Source of the DNA: Dipteris shenzhenensis
Taxonomy: Eukaryota; Polypodiophyta; Polypodiopsida; Gleicheniales
Assembly (NCBI GenBank): GCA_047967505.1
Contig: CM106538.1
Reading direction: 5' to 3' (one strand)
DNA length: 64,000 nt
Shown: piece after piece, positions 47,501-51,044 of the stretch
Numbering within the stretch: the first letter of the stretch is position 1
Layout: each line of letters begins with the position of its first letter
Translations under genes and position numbers: made by a program
The notes under the pieces: generated by a model
Database searches by the model: none
What the model was told of the DNA's origin: nothing
Seen by the model: the letters and a program-made list of their open reading frames with translations, nothing else

Positions 47501-47884
47501 GAGGAAGCAGAAATTGAACTGGAGCTATTGAAGCAGAAGCAAGCTGCACAGGCAAAAGCTAGATTTGAAGCATGCAAGACTAAACCATCAAGTAATTCGG
47601 TCTCAGCCACAGGTTTGCTTTGTCATTTTTATAAGAACCTAATCCCCTGATTATTAACCGTCTTGAGATCATAAGTAACCCAGCTGTCGATTTGTCAGCT
47701 CTATTTTTTCCACTTGCCATCCTGTATAGTAGAAGATTGATGTCCAACTTTTGATAGAGCTATCAGAAATGCATGAATATACTTGTTCTCAGTTGATGTT
47801 ATTCATTGTGTTTGGAAATGCAGGTTTTCTTCTGACAAATACAGAAAAAAGGCTTGAAGAATTGAGAGCACAAATTCATGCAGA
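3666..47884 (+). CDS. Large ARM/HEAT-like plant protein, 13-exon partial gene with giant introns
   Basis: Host gene, partial at both ends. Exons by coordinates: 3666-3744 (start uncertain), 3867-3982, 4150-4233, 4386-4460, 4560-4607, 17990-18085, 18200-18429, 41986-45686, 45927-46006, 46708-46791, 47302-47373, 47495-47612, 47824-47884. Every junction is GT-AG and preserves frame. The product is mostly leucine-rich amphipathic helices typical of ARM/HEAT solenoids, then an acidic/basic coiled coil (EEAEIELELLKQKQ, EKRLEELRAQIHAE). From memory it is collinear with a conserved large land-plant protein of about 2,000 residues that has no secure name to me. A URB1/NPA1-like ribosome biogenesis scaffold was considered but not established. 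It is the only clear non-TE gene here. Confidence 0.8.
3867..3982 (+). CDS. Host gene exon b
   Basis: Acceptor CTTCAG at 3861-3866, donor AG/GTCATA after 3982. Encodes NKMPLSAALRPKSS, then DESFVPWQASMVQRAFSQ. Phase 1 in, phase 0 out. Confidence 0.75.
4150..4233 (+). CDS. Host gene exon c
   Basis: Acceptor TTCCTGCAG, donor GTACGT. Encodes 28 residues including YHPLLDACSGYLSSFSLAH, phase 0 at both ends, so it follows exon b directly. Confidence 0.75.
4386..4460 (+). CDS. Host gene exon d
   Basis: Acceptor GATTCAG, donor AAG/GTTGGA. Encodes 25 residues, EKAACIIIDLCSGPLAPWLP then VVIAK. A strongly conserved helical stretch of the family. Confidence 0.8.
4560..4607 (+). CDS. Host gene exon e
   Basis: A 48-nt microexon encoding VDLAFELVEDLLGIIQ, acceptor AAGCAG, donor CAG/GTTGAA. 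Phase 0 on both sides. The following intron runs 13,382 bp to 17989. Confidence 0.78.
4608..5550 (+). other. Start of 13.4-kb intron, no element recognised
   Basis: AT-rich intron sequence with no repeat or coding signal I can recognise, running up to the 3' region of the first LINE copy. It probably represents the original, uninvaded part of the intron. Confidence 0.5.
5883..6788 (-). pseudogene. LINE copy A C-terminal region with zinc-ribbon
   Basis: Two frames together give the region after the RT: GMYGSPYWGPDLSDIEWA, RGKPSVHHQII, and further down CTLCDTQKVEMEKHF with FRCPIYYEIRGHFYC. The same order recurs in copies B and F, which makes the assignment secure. Frame changes show it is not functional. 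Confidence 0.8.
7010..7378 (-). pseudogene. LINE copy A reverse transcriptase fragment
   Basis: Encodes the palm of a LINE reverse transcriptase: IGVKQGCPLSPTLFGLYIDE, then ILLYANDVALLSSSAEGLQ and DLKVNLGKTKVMVFNTS. The second catalytic aspartate-pair motif reads YAND; copies C and F have YADD. Open for 122 residues, then broken by frame changes. Confidence 0.85.
7388..7680 (+). repeat. Tandem array of short covarying hairpins, several with cUNCGg loops
   Basis: About eleven short inverted repeats follow one another at roughly 15-40-bp spacing, often separated by AGAG or GAGA. Stems differ between units but each arm matches its partner: CTTGAC/GTCAAG (7408-7423), CTTGGTT/AACCAAG (7448-7465), GGTTAA/TTAACC (7468-7485), CTTGGC/GCCAAG (7539-7554), TTAAC/GTTAA (7559-7572), CCAAC/GTTGG (7583-7596), CTTGAT/ATTAAG (7602-7617), TTGAC/GTCAA (7663-7676). 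Four loops with their closing pair read C-TACG-G or C-TTCG-G (7393-7398, 7504-7509, 7563-7568, 7587-7592). It abuts the truncated LINE copy A. No coding potential. Confidence 0.8.
7681..8085 (+). other. LTR-like or unknown repeat with AATAAA
   Basis: Non-coding sequence continuing from the hairpin array to the 3' end of LINE copy B. It has an AATAAA at about 8023-8028 followed by a G-rich stretch, which could be the polyadenylation signal of a solo LTR, but I find no partner LTR, primer site or clean TG...CA ends. Confidence 0.3.
8300..9040 (-). pseudogene. LINE copy B C-terminal protein with zinc-ribbon
   Basis: A 246-residue open frame, the longest intact C terminus of this LINE lineage here. 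It holds a CX2C...HX4C-type ribbon, CILCDCQEVESEEHF then FRCPVYYEIRG, near residues 70-95. A basic tail follows with conserved blocks ITEFFPSSDI, TQITLGDLPSLFRP and GVTVALV. The tail is shared with copies A and F, so it is part of the element rather than readthrough. Confidence 0.8.
9016..9855 (-). pseudogene. LINE copy B RT end and connection region
   Basis: Two adjacent frames (9520-9855 and 9016-9510) encode the RT end (VNLGKTKVMIFNTSRAS, SYTYLGVIFSNPIF, GYASLARLERQCFHSHFQDP) and the downstream MYGSPCWGPDMSEIEWTRVE block. One frame break separates them. No YADD region remains. Confidence 0.82.
9901..10435. other. Unassigned sequence
   Basis: Moderately GC-rich sequence between LINE copy B and the Ty3 leader. 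The minus strand has short open frames but no domain I recognise. It could be part of a degenerate transposon. Confidence 0.3.
10440..10672 (+). promoter_or_regulatory. TGACGTGGCA motif array upstream of Ty3 gag
   Basis: Five perfect TGACGTGGCA copies plus close variants (GACACGTGGCAG, GATGACATGGCATG, GACATGTGGCAGG) lie within about 230 bp in the same direction. ACGTGGC and TGACGTGG are cores recognised by plant bZIP factors (ABRE-like and unfolded-protein-response-type elements). The array lies about 600-800 bp upstream of the first gag ATG of the plus-strand Ty3 element, so it may be its LTR or leader. Binding is inference. Confidence 0.55.
10684..10900 (+). repeat. Second inverted-repeat-rich tract
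   Basis: Several perfect hairpins in about 200 bp: GGTCAA...TTGACC, CTGGTTAG...CTAACCAG, ACTGGAC...GTCCAGT and ACAGACT-AACT-AGTCTGT. The word set (GGTCAA, GGTTAA, CTGGTT and complements) resembles the 7388-7680 array, but spacing is less regular and UNCG loops are absent. Confidence 0.55.
11412..12347 (+). pseudogene. Ty3-type gag (retrotransposon capsid)
   Basis: Capsid-like protein of 311 residues in this frame. After a serine-rich stretch and a lysine run encoded by (AAG)n at about 11629-11667, it has the retrotrans_gag signature: FIRQFDAAFSLENF, LHLTGIASAWWIAKTA, WKDFKKAFYKQFIP. The zinc knuckle KCFSCGKEGHVAAQC lies just after the stop, in another frame (12368-12415), so a frameshift separates capsid and knuckle. 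The N terminus is also in a different frame. Nonfunctional. Confidence 0.8.
12475..13230 (+). pseudogene. Ty3-type protease and RT N terminus
   Basis: Aspartic protease remnant: VLILFDPEATDNFILEDLAL, where the usual catalytic D-S/T-G is D-P-E, so it is inactive. After a frame break, SPLKHHDVVLGMPWFHHKAV gives the protease flap/end, and LIPGSEPPNRPPYRVS marks the start of the RT. Then the element ends. Confidence 0.72.
13449..14030 (-). pseudogene. LINE copy C reverse transcriptase
   Basis: RT fingers and palm in one open frame: MDPSNYRTIMIGHLMSKIYA, GQAGFRRDHGTMDHILTLRS, VYCCFVDFRKAFDTVPRARL, GVKQGCPLSPTLFGLYIDEL and RILLYADDVALLSS. The YADD box is intact. Flanking parts are frameshifted. 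The motif order is that of APE-type LINEs outside the L1 clade; the exact clade is not determined. Confidence 0.88.
14529..14912 (-). pseudogene. LINE copy C endonuclease C terminus and linker
   Basis: Begins MGSPTFTSCITDFTVAPLPP, the last strand region of an APE endonuclease (the expected SDH position reads KADHTYLFF), then RTLHEAALQIFPHTTRSTRP and WYDAECKAYR, typical linker residues before the RT. Closely related segments occur at 53330-54043, 19164-19673 and 62930-63180. Confidence 0.75.
14944..15645 (-). mobile_element. LINE copy C2, 3' fragment
   Basis: Another 3' fragment of the same lineage, in the same orientation and abutting copy C. It contains the zinc-ribbon IYTMCDSQEIESEEHF then FKCPVYYEISGWYHYLF (about 15390-15500) and part of the basic tail. 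Frameshifts throughout. Confidence 0.75.
15646..17412 (-). mobile_element. LINE copy D, second subfamily, decayed
   Basis: Minus-strand LINE of a subfamily shared with copy G. Landmarks: GVKQRCPLSPTLFGLYIDEI near 17280-17340, FHRVWALPH-type block (TATFLHRVWALPHCRLLRL) near 16680-16740, and a 3' region resembling 54080-54400. The YADD region is deleted or unreadable. Many frame breaks make this one of the oldest copies. Confidence 0.72.
17413..17989 (+). other. End of 13.4-kb intron
   Basis: Contains scattered short palindromes (for example AACTTAAGTT and TCAC...GTGA pairs) and, from about 17820, AT-rich sequence leading to the acceptor TTATTGCAG at 17989. No coding element recognised. Confidence 0.45.
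17990..18085 (+). CDS. Host gene exon f
   Basis: Encodes AVHQGTDHARAALIYVMLGL then SGHMDDVLTMYK. Acceptor TTATTGCAG, donor AAG/GTAGAG, phase 0 at both ends. It continues directly from exon e across 13.4 kb of intron. Confidence 0.85.
18200..18429 (+). CDS. Host gene exon g
   Basis: Encodes EAKHKLIFLIEMLEPFLIPA, then TIAFGDVSAVLTEKQEHTCA and ALESEWRQGRVMP. Acceptor AAGCAG at 18199; the donor splits the AG/GTTGTG after 18429 in phase 2. The 114-bp intron before it is of normal size, unlike its neighbours. Confidence 0.88.
18430..19125 (+). other. Start of 23.6-kb intron
   Basis: AT-rich sequence without genes. About 18480-18600 contains a partial local duplication: the run around TTTGTCATTTAAGTGTGTC occurs twice about 60 bp apart. 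A stretch at 18605-18700 resembles a decayed exon-like sequence but has stops. Confidence 0.5.
19126..19158. repeat. (TC)n microsatellite
   Basis: Pure CT dinucleotide run directly before LINE copy E. LINE 3' ends elsewhere in the window carry the same type of tail. Confidence 0.95.
19160..20335 (+). mobile_element. Non-L1 LINE copy E (endonuclease end, linker, RT start)
   Basis: One of the few plus-strand copies of this lineage. It encodes the endonuclease end (SSGGLTCFPHGGGTSTVDYL), the linker (RSTRALLGKMPQNPWYDDEC) and the first RT motifs (YCTFMIGHTLAKIYGSILE, GQAGFQR, then THSTLDHIFTLR). It stops at about 20310-20335, before the catalytic palm. Several stops and frameshifts. Confidence 0.8.
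20440..20800 (+). repeat. C/T-rich low-complexity tract
   Basis: Imperfect repeats of CCTCGCC/CTCCGCCCCT-type words. Long open frames appear on both strands only because of composition. Similar GA- or CT-rich tracts lie at 56335-56600 and 59575-59830. Confidence 0.8.
20801..21246 (+). mobile_element. L1 3' end with poly(A)
   Basis: The plus frame SVWEVVASIMAWNIWVARCS resembles the extreme C terminus of plant L1 ORF2. About 300 bp of 3' UTR follow, then an A-rich tail at 21225-21246. Strongly 5'-truncated. Confidence 0.65.
21255..21846 (-). pseudogene. Ty1/copia integrase fragment
   Basis: A 192-residue frame on the minus strand with the GAG-pre-integrase motif (ELWHAQLGHVSYGSL) followed by the integrase core (HFATFIDVFKRFPWMFALKQ, then LTLHSDRGEEYMSKAL and TPHHHEVAKQKNRSIME, the catalytic glutamate region being altered). 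Integration of copia cDNA would be its role. No RT follows, so only an internal fragment survives. Confidence 0.82.
22170..23250 (-). repeat. Tract with recurrent GGAGCAGTTTTG-like words
   Basis: Non-coding sequence rich in short copies of AAACTGCTCC, AAACAGCTCC and relatives on the plus strand. It may be the leader or LTR of the copia element whose integrase lies just below, but I could not find LTR ends or a primer site. Confidence 0.35.
23383..23505 (+). pseudogene. Degenerate zinc-knuckle fragment (gag or LINE ORF1)
   Basis: Encodes DQSWVCRIFGHFARDCPKKN, a CCHC knuckle whose first cysteine is lost. The following 400 bp contain imperfect GGTTCC/GGATCC-type repeats. Which element it came from is uncertain. 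Confidence 0.5.
23506..25252. other. Unassigned repeat-like sequence
   Basis: No convincing gene. Around 24540-24640 there are long-stem inverted repeats (ACCAT...ATGGT and TAGTGACC...GGTCACTA), similar in style to the two hairpin tracts upstream. Confidence 0.35.
25253..25471 (-). pseudogene. Possible Ty3 gag fragment
   Basis: A short frame with WNQRFRDGFLSGLLAEIKDE, which resembles the capsid FISGLKPEI motif of Ty3 gag. It is too short for a firm call. Confidence 0.35.
25764..26870 (+). repeat. Left LTR of the 25.8-30.0 kb element
   Basis: 1107 bp, with a TATA box (TATAAAA) at about 26352-26358. It lacks a roughly 30-bp GGGCTGCC...-type segment present in the right LTR near 28990-29020, plus a shorter segment near 29904-29926. 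Confidence 0.88.
26871..26883 (+). promoter_or_regulatory. Primer binding site (Met-tRNA type)
   Basis: TGGCATCATAGCC immediately after the left LTR, close to the TGGTATCAGAGC used by the two other LTR elements in this window. Confidence 0.6.
27195..28200 (+). pseudogene. Copia-type gag remnant
   Basis: The frame starting near 27200 reads SHYRIWKVKIRSHLVAQKLW, the N-terminal motif of copia gag (UBN2 type), followed by AETSVEAWVILKDLYKT and DEGDSVHDHLTKVK. Several in-frame stops and frame changes. An acidic stretch follows at 27754-28191. No protease, integrase or RT motif was found up to the right LTR. Confidence 0.65.
28892..30043 (+). repeat. Right LTR of the 25.8-30.0 kb element
   Basis: 1152 bp, TATA box at about 29505-29511, purine tract at 28883-28891 on its left side. 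It differs from the left LTR by scattered substitutions and two indels. Confidence 0.88.
30044..30920. other. Unassigned sequence
   Basis: No gene or clear repeat. It ends with a short TG/CG dinucleotide run at about 30929-30958. Confidence 0.4.
30958..31913 (+). pseudogene. Decayed L1 ORF1
   Basis: DUF4283-like remnants LAQKAVVLFFPAWL, DYQSLIRHKCPVWVELVDVP and CVLWVTDRPTPRHVALQVEM in two frames. The zinc knuckle reads AYFECSKFGHMQSECP: the first cysteine is tyrosine, so the knuckle is broken. An internal stop follows QVEM. Confidence 0.8.
32090..33309 (+). pseudogene. L1 ORF2 C-terminal region with zinc-ribbon
   Basis: FLWGGKMAKVRWEFCIKPKQ then EGGLGVIDIEQASLKL is the hallmark of the plant L1 thumb region. 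Further on, CMRCPSINEDIFHLFVACPVA near 33015-33080 is the C-terminal zf-RVT ribbon. Stops and frameshifts between the pieces. Confidence 0.8.
33694..34123 (+). repeat. Chromovirus 5' LTR
   Basis: 430 bp from TGTCACG to TTACA, with TATATAA at about 33974-33980. It includes a 22-bp direct duplication around CCTTTCGACGGGACACTT near 33770-33810 and short CCCTT-CAC-AAGGG inverted repeats. Confidence 0.92.
34125..34136 (+). promoter_or_regulatory. Chromovirus primer binding site
   Basis: TGGTATCAGAGC, one base after the LTR end, complementary to the 3' end of initiator Met-tRNA of plants. Confidence 0.9.
34725..35000 (+). promoter_or_regulatory. CCGTAC motif array in chromovirus leader
   Basis: About eleven GTAC cores, mostly as TCCGTAC(A/C), spaced about 15-30 bp between CTGCGCCA-like words. 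It has the same sense orientation relative to its element as the array in the L1 leader at 2232-2700. Function unknown. Confidence 0.65.
35424..36068 (+). CDS. Extra chromovirus ORF upstream of gag (unknown function)
   Basis: A complete 214-residue ORF between leader and gag. The first 95 residues look globular (HFGAFASWVFCVTCPP, DHILYLLREAPQLHFFLST). The rest is proline- and serine-rich (GYSPPPSAPRYPPLQG and similar). The stop TAG overlaps the gag start by 14 nt in a +1 frame (ATG at 36055, stop at 36066-36068), which would suit reinitiation. It has no stop or frameshift while the pol region is badly damaged. I do not recognise the family; it is not part of a usual chromovirus. Confidence 0.6.
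   Translation: METPGNSPGHSRTPQAPATTQYRVQIAQPAHFGAFASWVFCVTCPPSDLDHILYLLREAPQLHFFLSTVQVVFHETRRYPEHDIPQEFAVHFWREFYPSPSASLGYSPPPSAPRYPPLQGVPSPSQYLHPEGTPSPGYPPLPTAAPYPFSDPWTLLPTPVLSRAVTPFSESPVLPPTGPPLPDFHGWFHPASPTPSNMSNLREQPESSFRDGTN
36055..37712 (+). pseudogene. Chromovirus gag and protease
   Basis: Gag begins MVQTRAQVRASLTG. Capsid motifs: AYTGQRNRRTVDQWLAKMRM, LLKDTAFLWWQRRLKDG, WERFEHVLRKQFVPANADFQ. The knuckle LCTICTGDHRWFDCPK has CX2CX3HX4C spacing, one residue short of the standard. The protease keeps the catalytic DSG (TILIDSGCSHNFLASS). Near 37598 a one-base frame change shifts the last protease part (LSRYDVILGQQWLYDYDPSI) into another frame. The frame returns near 37712 into RNase H, so the 887-residue open frame skips the RT. 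Confidence 0.88.
37713..38718 (+). pseudogene. Chromovirus RNase H and integrase N-terminal part
   Basis: RNase H from RYPVYDKEFLAVVHAYRSWK to IEYIPGLRNVVADALSKLP. Then the integrase HHCC zinc domain (EHHVVPYAAHPGIN and CLSCQQMK) and the core with MDFITTLP (first Asp) and IISDRDPKFSSHFW (second Asp). Before the catalytic glutamate the frame ends in VQLTTEN and a stop; the true continuation is in the next frame. The whole RT, about 250 residues, is absent upstream. Confidence 0.88.
38680..39510 (+). pseudogene. Chromovirus integrase C terminus and chromodomain
   Basis: Continues the integrase in the next frame: ELDGQTERVNQVLEEMLRNY (catalytic Glu region), LPLLEFAYNNSFHSA, GDMVLL, PRYYGPFRIVKKNSPLSYKL and HISWLKTYI. 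A chromodomain follows: PERILDHR, a TAG stop at 39351-39353, then RETRHRLITEFLVLWRDLDD and ATWQSDEDL. The stop would remove most of the chromodomain, which directs insertion to chromatin marks. Confidence 0.88.
39551..39855 (+). repeat. Chromovirus 3' LTR, truncated
   Basis: Matches 33694-33998 of the 5' LTR closely over 305 bp and then changes to L1 sequence; the last 125 bp are missing. The purine tract is at about 39538-39550. Confidence 0.9.
39856..41600 (+). mobile_element. L1 LINE, endonuclease end and RT fragments
   Basis: Plus-strand L1 starting inside the endonuclease (RASDHFPVFMTLGFGLAVND carries the SDH motif), then DCAWKQFSLGMQFLIKEYGR, then the pre-RT region LHRVLRPDGSWTINNHQLDE and the RT entry ITLMPVIYKIISKML. 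The catalytic RT is deleted. It ends with a (GT)n run at about 41474-41501 and A-rich stretches. A similar copy lies on the minus strand at 57593-59530. Confidence 0.78.
41601..41985 (+). other. End of 23.6-kb intron
   Basis: Contains a short threefold repeat of the words GAGCAGTGTTAGTGTAAATA around 41815-41915 and then a pyrimidine-rich tract ending in TATGCAG at 41985, the acceptor of exon h. Confidence 0.7.
41986..45686 (+). CDS. Host gene exon h (3.7-kb central exon)
   Basis: A 3,701-nt exon of about 1,234 codons without a stop. With exon g it forms an AGT serine codon, then VLLSIMAPHLPLPLGIDLR. Conserved blocks: QDRELRASEFIQFAMDLHSQ, AAIDALLLAAECHLNPFFML, LLQGLLFLLYSATQLSCPPE, LVIAASGGGSQ, LLSIFADEL, GYAAANVKFVILNLLEVIVG, YCDVTLLDCVLTALKPIISC and VSWRQSAMKWLSRIL. 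The composition is that of stacked helices (ARM/HEAT-like). The ATG at 41963 lies in the intron and is not the start. The donor is CCCG/GTATGC in phase 1. Confidence 0.92.
45927..46006 (+). CDS. Host gene exon i
   Basis: Acceptor TTGCAG, donor CAG/GTGATT. Joined to exon h it gives PGSILAEAESAVCSALLQ then LRDHGEDAKQ. 80 nt, phase 1 in, 0 out. Confidence 0.82.
46708..46791 (+). CDS. Host gene exon j
   Basis: Acceptor TTGTAG, donor GAG/GTATCA. Encodes SIQEALSRQTEIRQPSPQFA then GVHETILE, 28 residues, phase 0 at both ends. Confidence 0.8.
47302..47373 (+). CDS. Host gene exon k
   Basis: Acceptor GGCCAG, donor AGG/GTCATA. Encodes VLARLNAVRIMEDSSMLAAE then QEAR, 24 residues. Confidence 0.8.
47495..47612 (+). 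CDS. Host gene exon l (coiled coil)
   Basis: Acceptor GTCAAG, donor ACAG/GTTTGC. Encodes ELEEAEIELELLKQKQAAQA and KARFEACKTKPSSNSVSAT, the start of a charged coiled coil. Phase 1 out. Confidence 0.8.
47824..47884 (+). CDS. Host gene exon m (coiled coil)
   Basis: Acceptor ATGCAG, donor GA/GTATGT. Encodes FLLTNTEKRLEELRAQIHA and ends in phase 2, so at least one further exon must exist beyond the repeats that fill the rest of the window. Confidence 0.8.
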
Positions 47885-48264
47885 GTATGTATTTCCCTGC
47901 ACTGGTTTCCCATCAATGCTTTAAACGAAAAGGGGGAAATAACCAAGAAAGGATTCCATTAAGTAAAAGAATTCCAATGGACCCATATTAATGGTCTGCA
48001 AAAAAAAAAGTATGAACGACAGTTATCTTTCTAACTCCATAACAGAACTGGTCAATTGACTTTTATGACCTGATTTGGATCTCGGGGCACTAATACCACA
48101 ACTCCCTTTATCCAACCTTGTTAACTATGGAGTATATAATTGCACTTGCAAAGAGAAACTCTGTTTACATTGCTGATTTTGTCATTAGCCACCAAATGCA
48201 TTGGTTTTTGTGTCCATACTCAATGATTCGATTGGGTATTGCAAGATGTGTCATTCTCAGGTCC
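47885..48264 (+). other. Probable intron after exon m
   Basis: AT-rich intron-like sequence, no gene. I searched the rest of the window by eye for the expected lysine/arginine-rich coiled-coil continuation and did not find it. Confidence 0.5.
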
Positions 48265-48550
48265 CATGCATGGCCTTGTGCATTTGGATATCCATATTTG
48301 GCATGCAGTAAGACTGGCAGTAAGCTCCCAGAACGAATCTACAAAAGGAGTATAACATCTAGGCAAAGAGGTACTGCATCTGGAGTTATAAGCTGAGGGA
48401 CTCCTCCCATGCATGGCCTTGTGCATTTGGATATCCATATTTGGCATGCAGTAAGACTGGCAGTAAGCTCCCAGAACGAATCTACAAAAGGAGTATAACA
48501 TCTAGGCAAAGAGGTACTGCATCTGGAGTTATAAGCTGAGGGACTCCTCT
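48265..48550. repeat. 143-bp tandem duplication
   Basis: The block from about 48266 to 48408 is repeated almost exactly at 48409-48550, beginning with CATGCATGGCCTTGTGCATT. The two copies are nearly identical, so the event looks recent. Minus-strand open frames cross it but match no domain I know. Confidence 0.9.
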
Positions 48551-50250
48551 CTGGATAAAAAATGGCTCCGTCTGAATTTGCTCCCTCATAGAAAACGTGA
48601 GGACCTGACTGTGTCAGCCACACCACAGAACGAAGTGATGTAGCAAGTACATCTCCTCGTTCTGCCAAACATGTGTGCAATACCCTGCCAGATCCTCTAG
48701 GCCTCTCTACAACCCCAAATGTAGTGCTGAGTGGACTGTATTGCTGTGAAGCACCGCAGGCATTTAGATCCGCAACAAAGGTCTGCCTTTAGGTGTTTAC
48801 CGGGACTTCACCGTCCTAGAATTGCAACAAGATTATTGAAATTTGTTGCTTTAGGTAGGATCTTCAAAGTCGTCTTTAGAACTGAGTCTGCTTTGGTATT
48901 GTATGCAAAAGTTCCCCCAATGTGCTCCACTGCAAGCTCCAGATCTAAGCTCATCTAGCATTCCTGAGTGTAAAAGTCGAAGAAGGAAAGTGTCTTGTGG
49001 GGAGACACTCCATATATCCATCAACACTCTCCTGGGTCCCATGGTAGGTGCTGAAGAGGGAATCCATCATAGAGCCAGAGGTGCCATGGATTACCCATGA
49101 TGAGATGGGTGAGGATTTTTGTAACATTGCCGCCCATCACTGCTCTAATAGTATGGAAAATGACATTCTCAATCAGGCCGTACTTCGCCAATCTTACTAG
49201 TCTCCACCACCCTCAATTGCATGAAGGACTATCTCGCCTCCTTGGTACCAAAGGATACGATTACCAAGTAAAGGAATCCAAGATGCCTAGCCAACCTATC
49301 TACCCTCTATTCGGTCGGTTCCGTATAGCCAATCAAGAGGGATAGCTGTGACAATCTGTATCGTACATCTGCGACTGCCTCCTAAGTCTTGTGTGACGAT
49401 GTGCCAATCCCAACAAAGGTACTCTTTGGAGACCCTCGAGGTGCCCATAGTCAAGGCCGGTCTACTCTCCCATTTGGACATTGCATGAATCCCGGGAAGC
49501 CCATTGGACTTTCTAAGCCAGCAAGGAAGTATTCCTTCCAGATAATGGGCCGTCCGGAGTTTTAGAGGGAACCCTCGAGAGGAAAACTCTAATTTGATGC
49601 CACTAGGAGAAGATGGAAGTCTAATGTTGGGGGAACCAATCACCACCTCTATGAGGAGTGCGGCCCTAGATTTGCTAAGTGAAGAAGTCCTTCCAAGGCT
49701 CATTGCTAGGAAGGCTTTCTGTAATGGCCAGCTTACCTAGCAAGGCCCTGCATTGGGTTGCCAAGATCAATAATAATGAGGCCTTTCTAATGTCTAGGTG
49801 AGCCCTCACATGTCTCCAAGGCATCAAAATTTAGCTGGGAAAAAGCCCTTGCAAGGAATTTGGTGTCACTAGGAAGAGGCTTTGAAGGGAGTGTTGCTTG
49901 ATATTAATCCCAATTGGCTCCTTGAAGGGTTAGAGCCAAATACTCTACATATTAGAGTATGTCTACGTTCCACAATGATGTCGCCTTGGAGAACTCTGAG
50001 CTTGTCTTGTGTAAAAGAGATGATTTTTCCGATTGGTGGAGGTAAGGGAGGATCAATCATTGCCATTATATTGTTCAAGGGTGGAAAGGCCGTCTTGAAT
50101 CTCAAGTAGAACGTTCCAACCCTACAAGGGAAGGAAGTTGGCTGAAGGGATAGGGAGAAGCTGGCTGAATGGATAAGGAGAGATTGGCTGAACAGGTTAG
50201 AGGGATTGAGTGTATGATTGATGAGGAGAGAGGGAAATGTGTGTGTGTGA
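48551..50250. other. Unassigned repeat-like sequence
   Basis: Several open frames of 60-148 residues on both strands, none with a recognisable domain. Most likely decayed transposon sequence. Confidence 0.35.
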
Positions 50251-50745
50251 GTGAGAGAGAGAGAGAGATTGTTTCTTTGGAGATGTTTAGTGGGCATTTT
50301 TTCAGTAGGGGTCACTTTGGCTAAGCGCAGGATTGCAGCTCATTGTTTGAGATGTTCCAGTTCTTCTGAGACTGCTCCACATCTTCTGTGGTTTTGTCCT
50401 CACTCCAGAGCTCTCTTGGATTGTATTTCACATAGTCTTCATCTGCGTTTCCCTACTCATCGATTTGGGAAATATTTCTGGATCTTTGGGAGGTTGACTT
50501 CAGTGCAGGCTCAATACTCTCTCTTTTGTCATTGGGTTAGATCTTGGGCACTTTGGACTGTTTGGAAACAAAGGAATCAGGTTTTCTTGGGGCAATCATT
50601 GCTCCAACCTTATGAGTTTTTCAAAGCCTCATTACGACAATCTCTGTATGATGCTTGTCGTGAGGATGACTTGGATGTATCTTCTTTAGAGGTGTTTTCC
50701 CACTGCTTCTGATTTTTTTGAATTAAATACAGTGGTTTCACCAAA
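50251..50745 (+). mobile_element. L1 3' end (zinc-ribbon and tail)
   Basis: Plus frame LFLWRCLVGIFSVGVTLAKR, then CLRCSSSSETAPHLLWFCPH (zf-RVT ribbon of plant L1 ORF2) and WTVWKQRNQVFLG. It ends with a short A run (50741-50749). LINE copy F's tail begins directly after. Confidence 0.8.
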
Positions 50746-50748
50746 AAA

Positions 50749-50751
<3 letters not shown>

Positions 50752-50790
<39 letters not shown>
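50752..50790. repeat. (AG)n, tail of LINE copy F
   Basis: GA dinucleotide run, which on the LINE's sense (minus) strand is a (CT)n tail. Confidence 0.92.
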
Positions 50791-50794
<4 letters not shown>

Positions 50795-51044
50795 GAAAAA
50801 AAGGTCATTAAAGTCTTTGGAAGACCGATGGGTCTATGAGACTGTGAAAAACCTGATACAATGAGCTGTGGTAGTGGAGCTACTAAACGAGCATCCACAA
50901 CAATCCATAATGCAAAAAATGCAAAATGGCAGTACTAAGTCCTAAGTACAACATAGTCATATCTCGACTATATATATCAATCTCATCATCATCGTTGGCA
51001 TCATCATAGCCATCATCATCATCATCATCGTCATCAACAGGACA

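Noticed and set aside
49296-49703. 135-residue minus-strand frame as a gene
   Set aside because: No recognisable domain, no splice support, lies in decayed repeat-like DNA.
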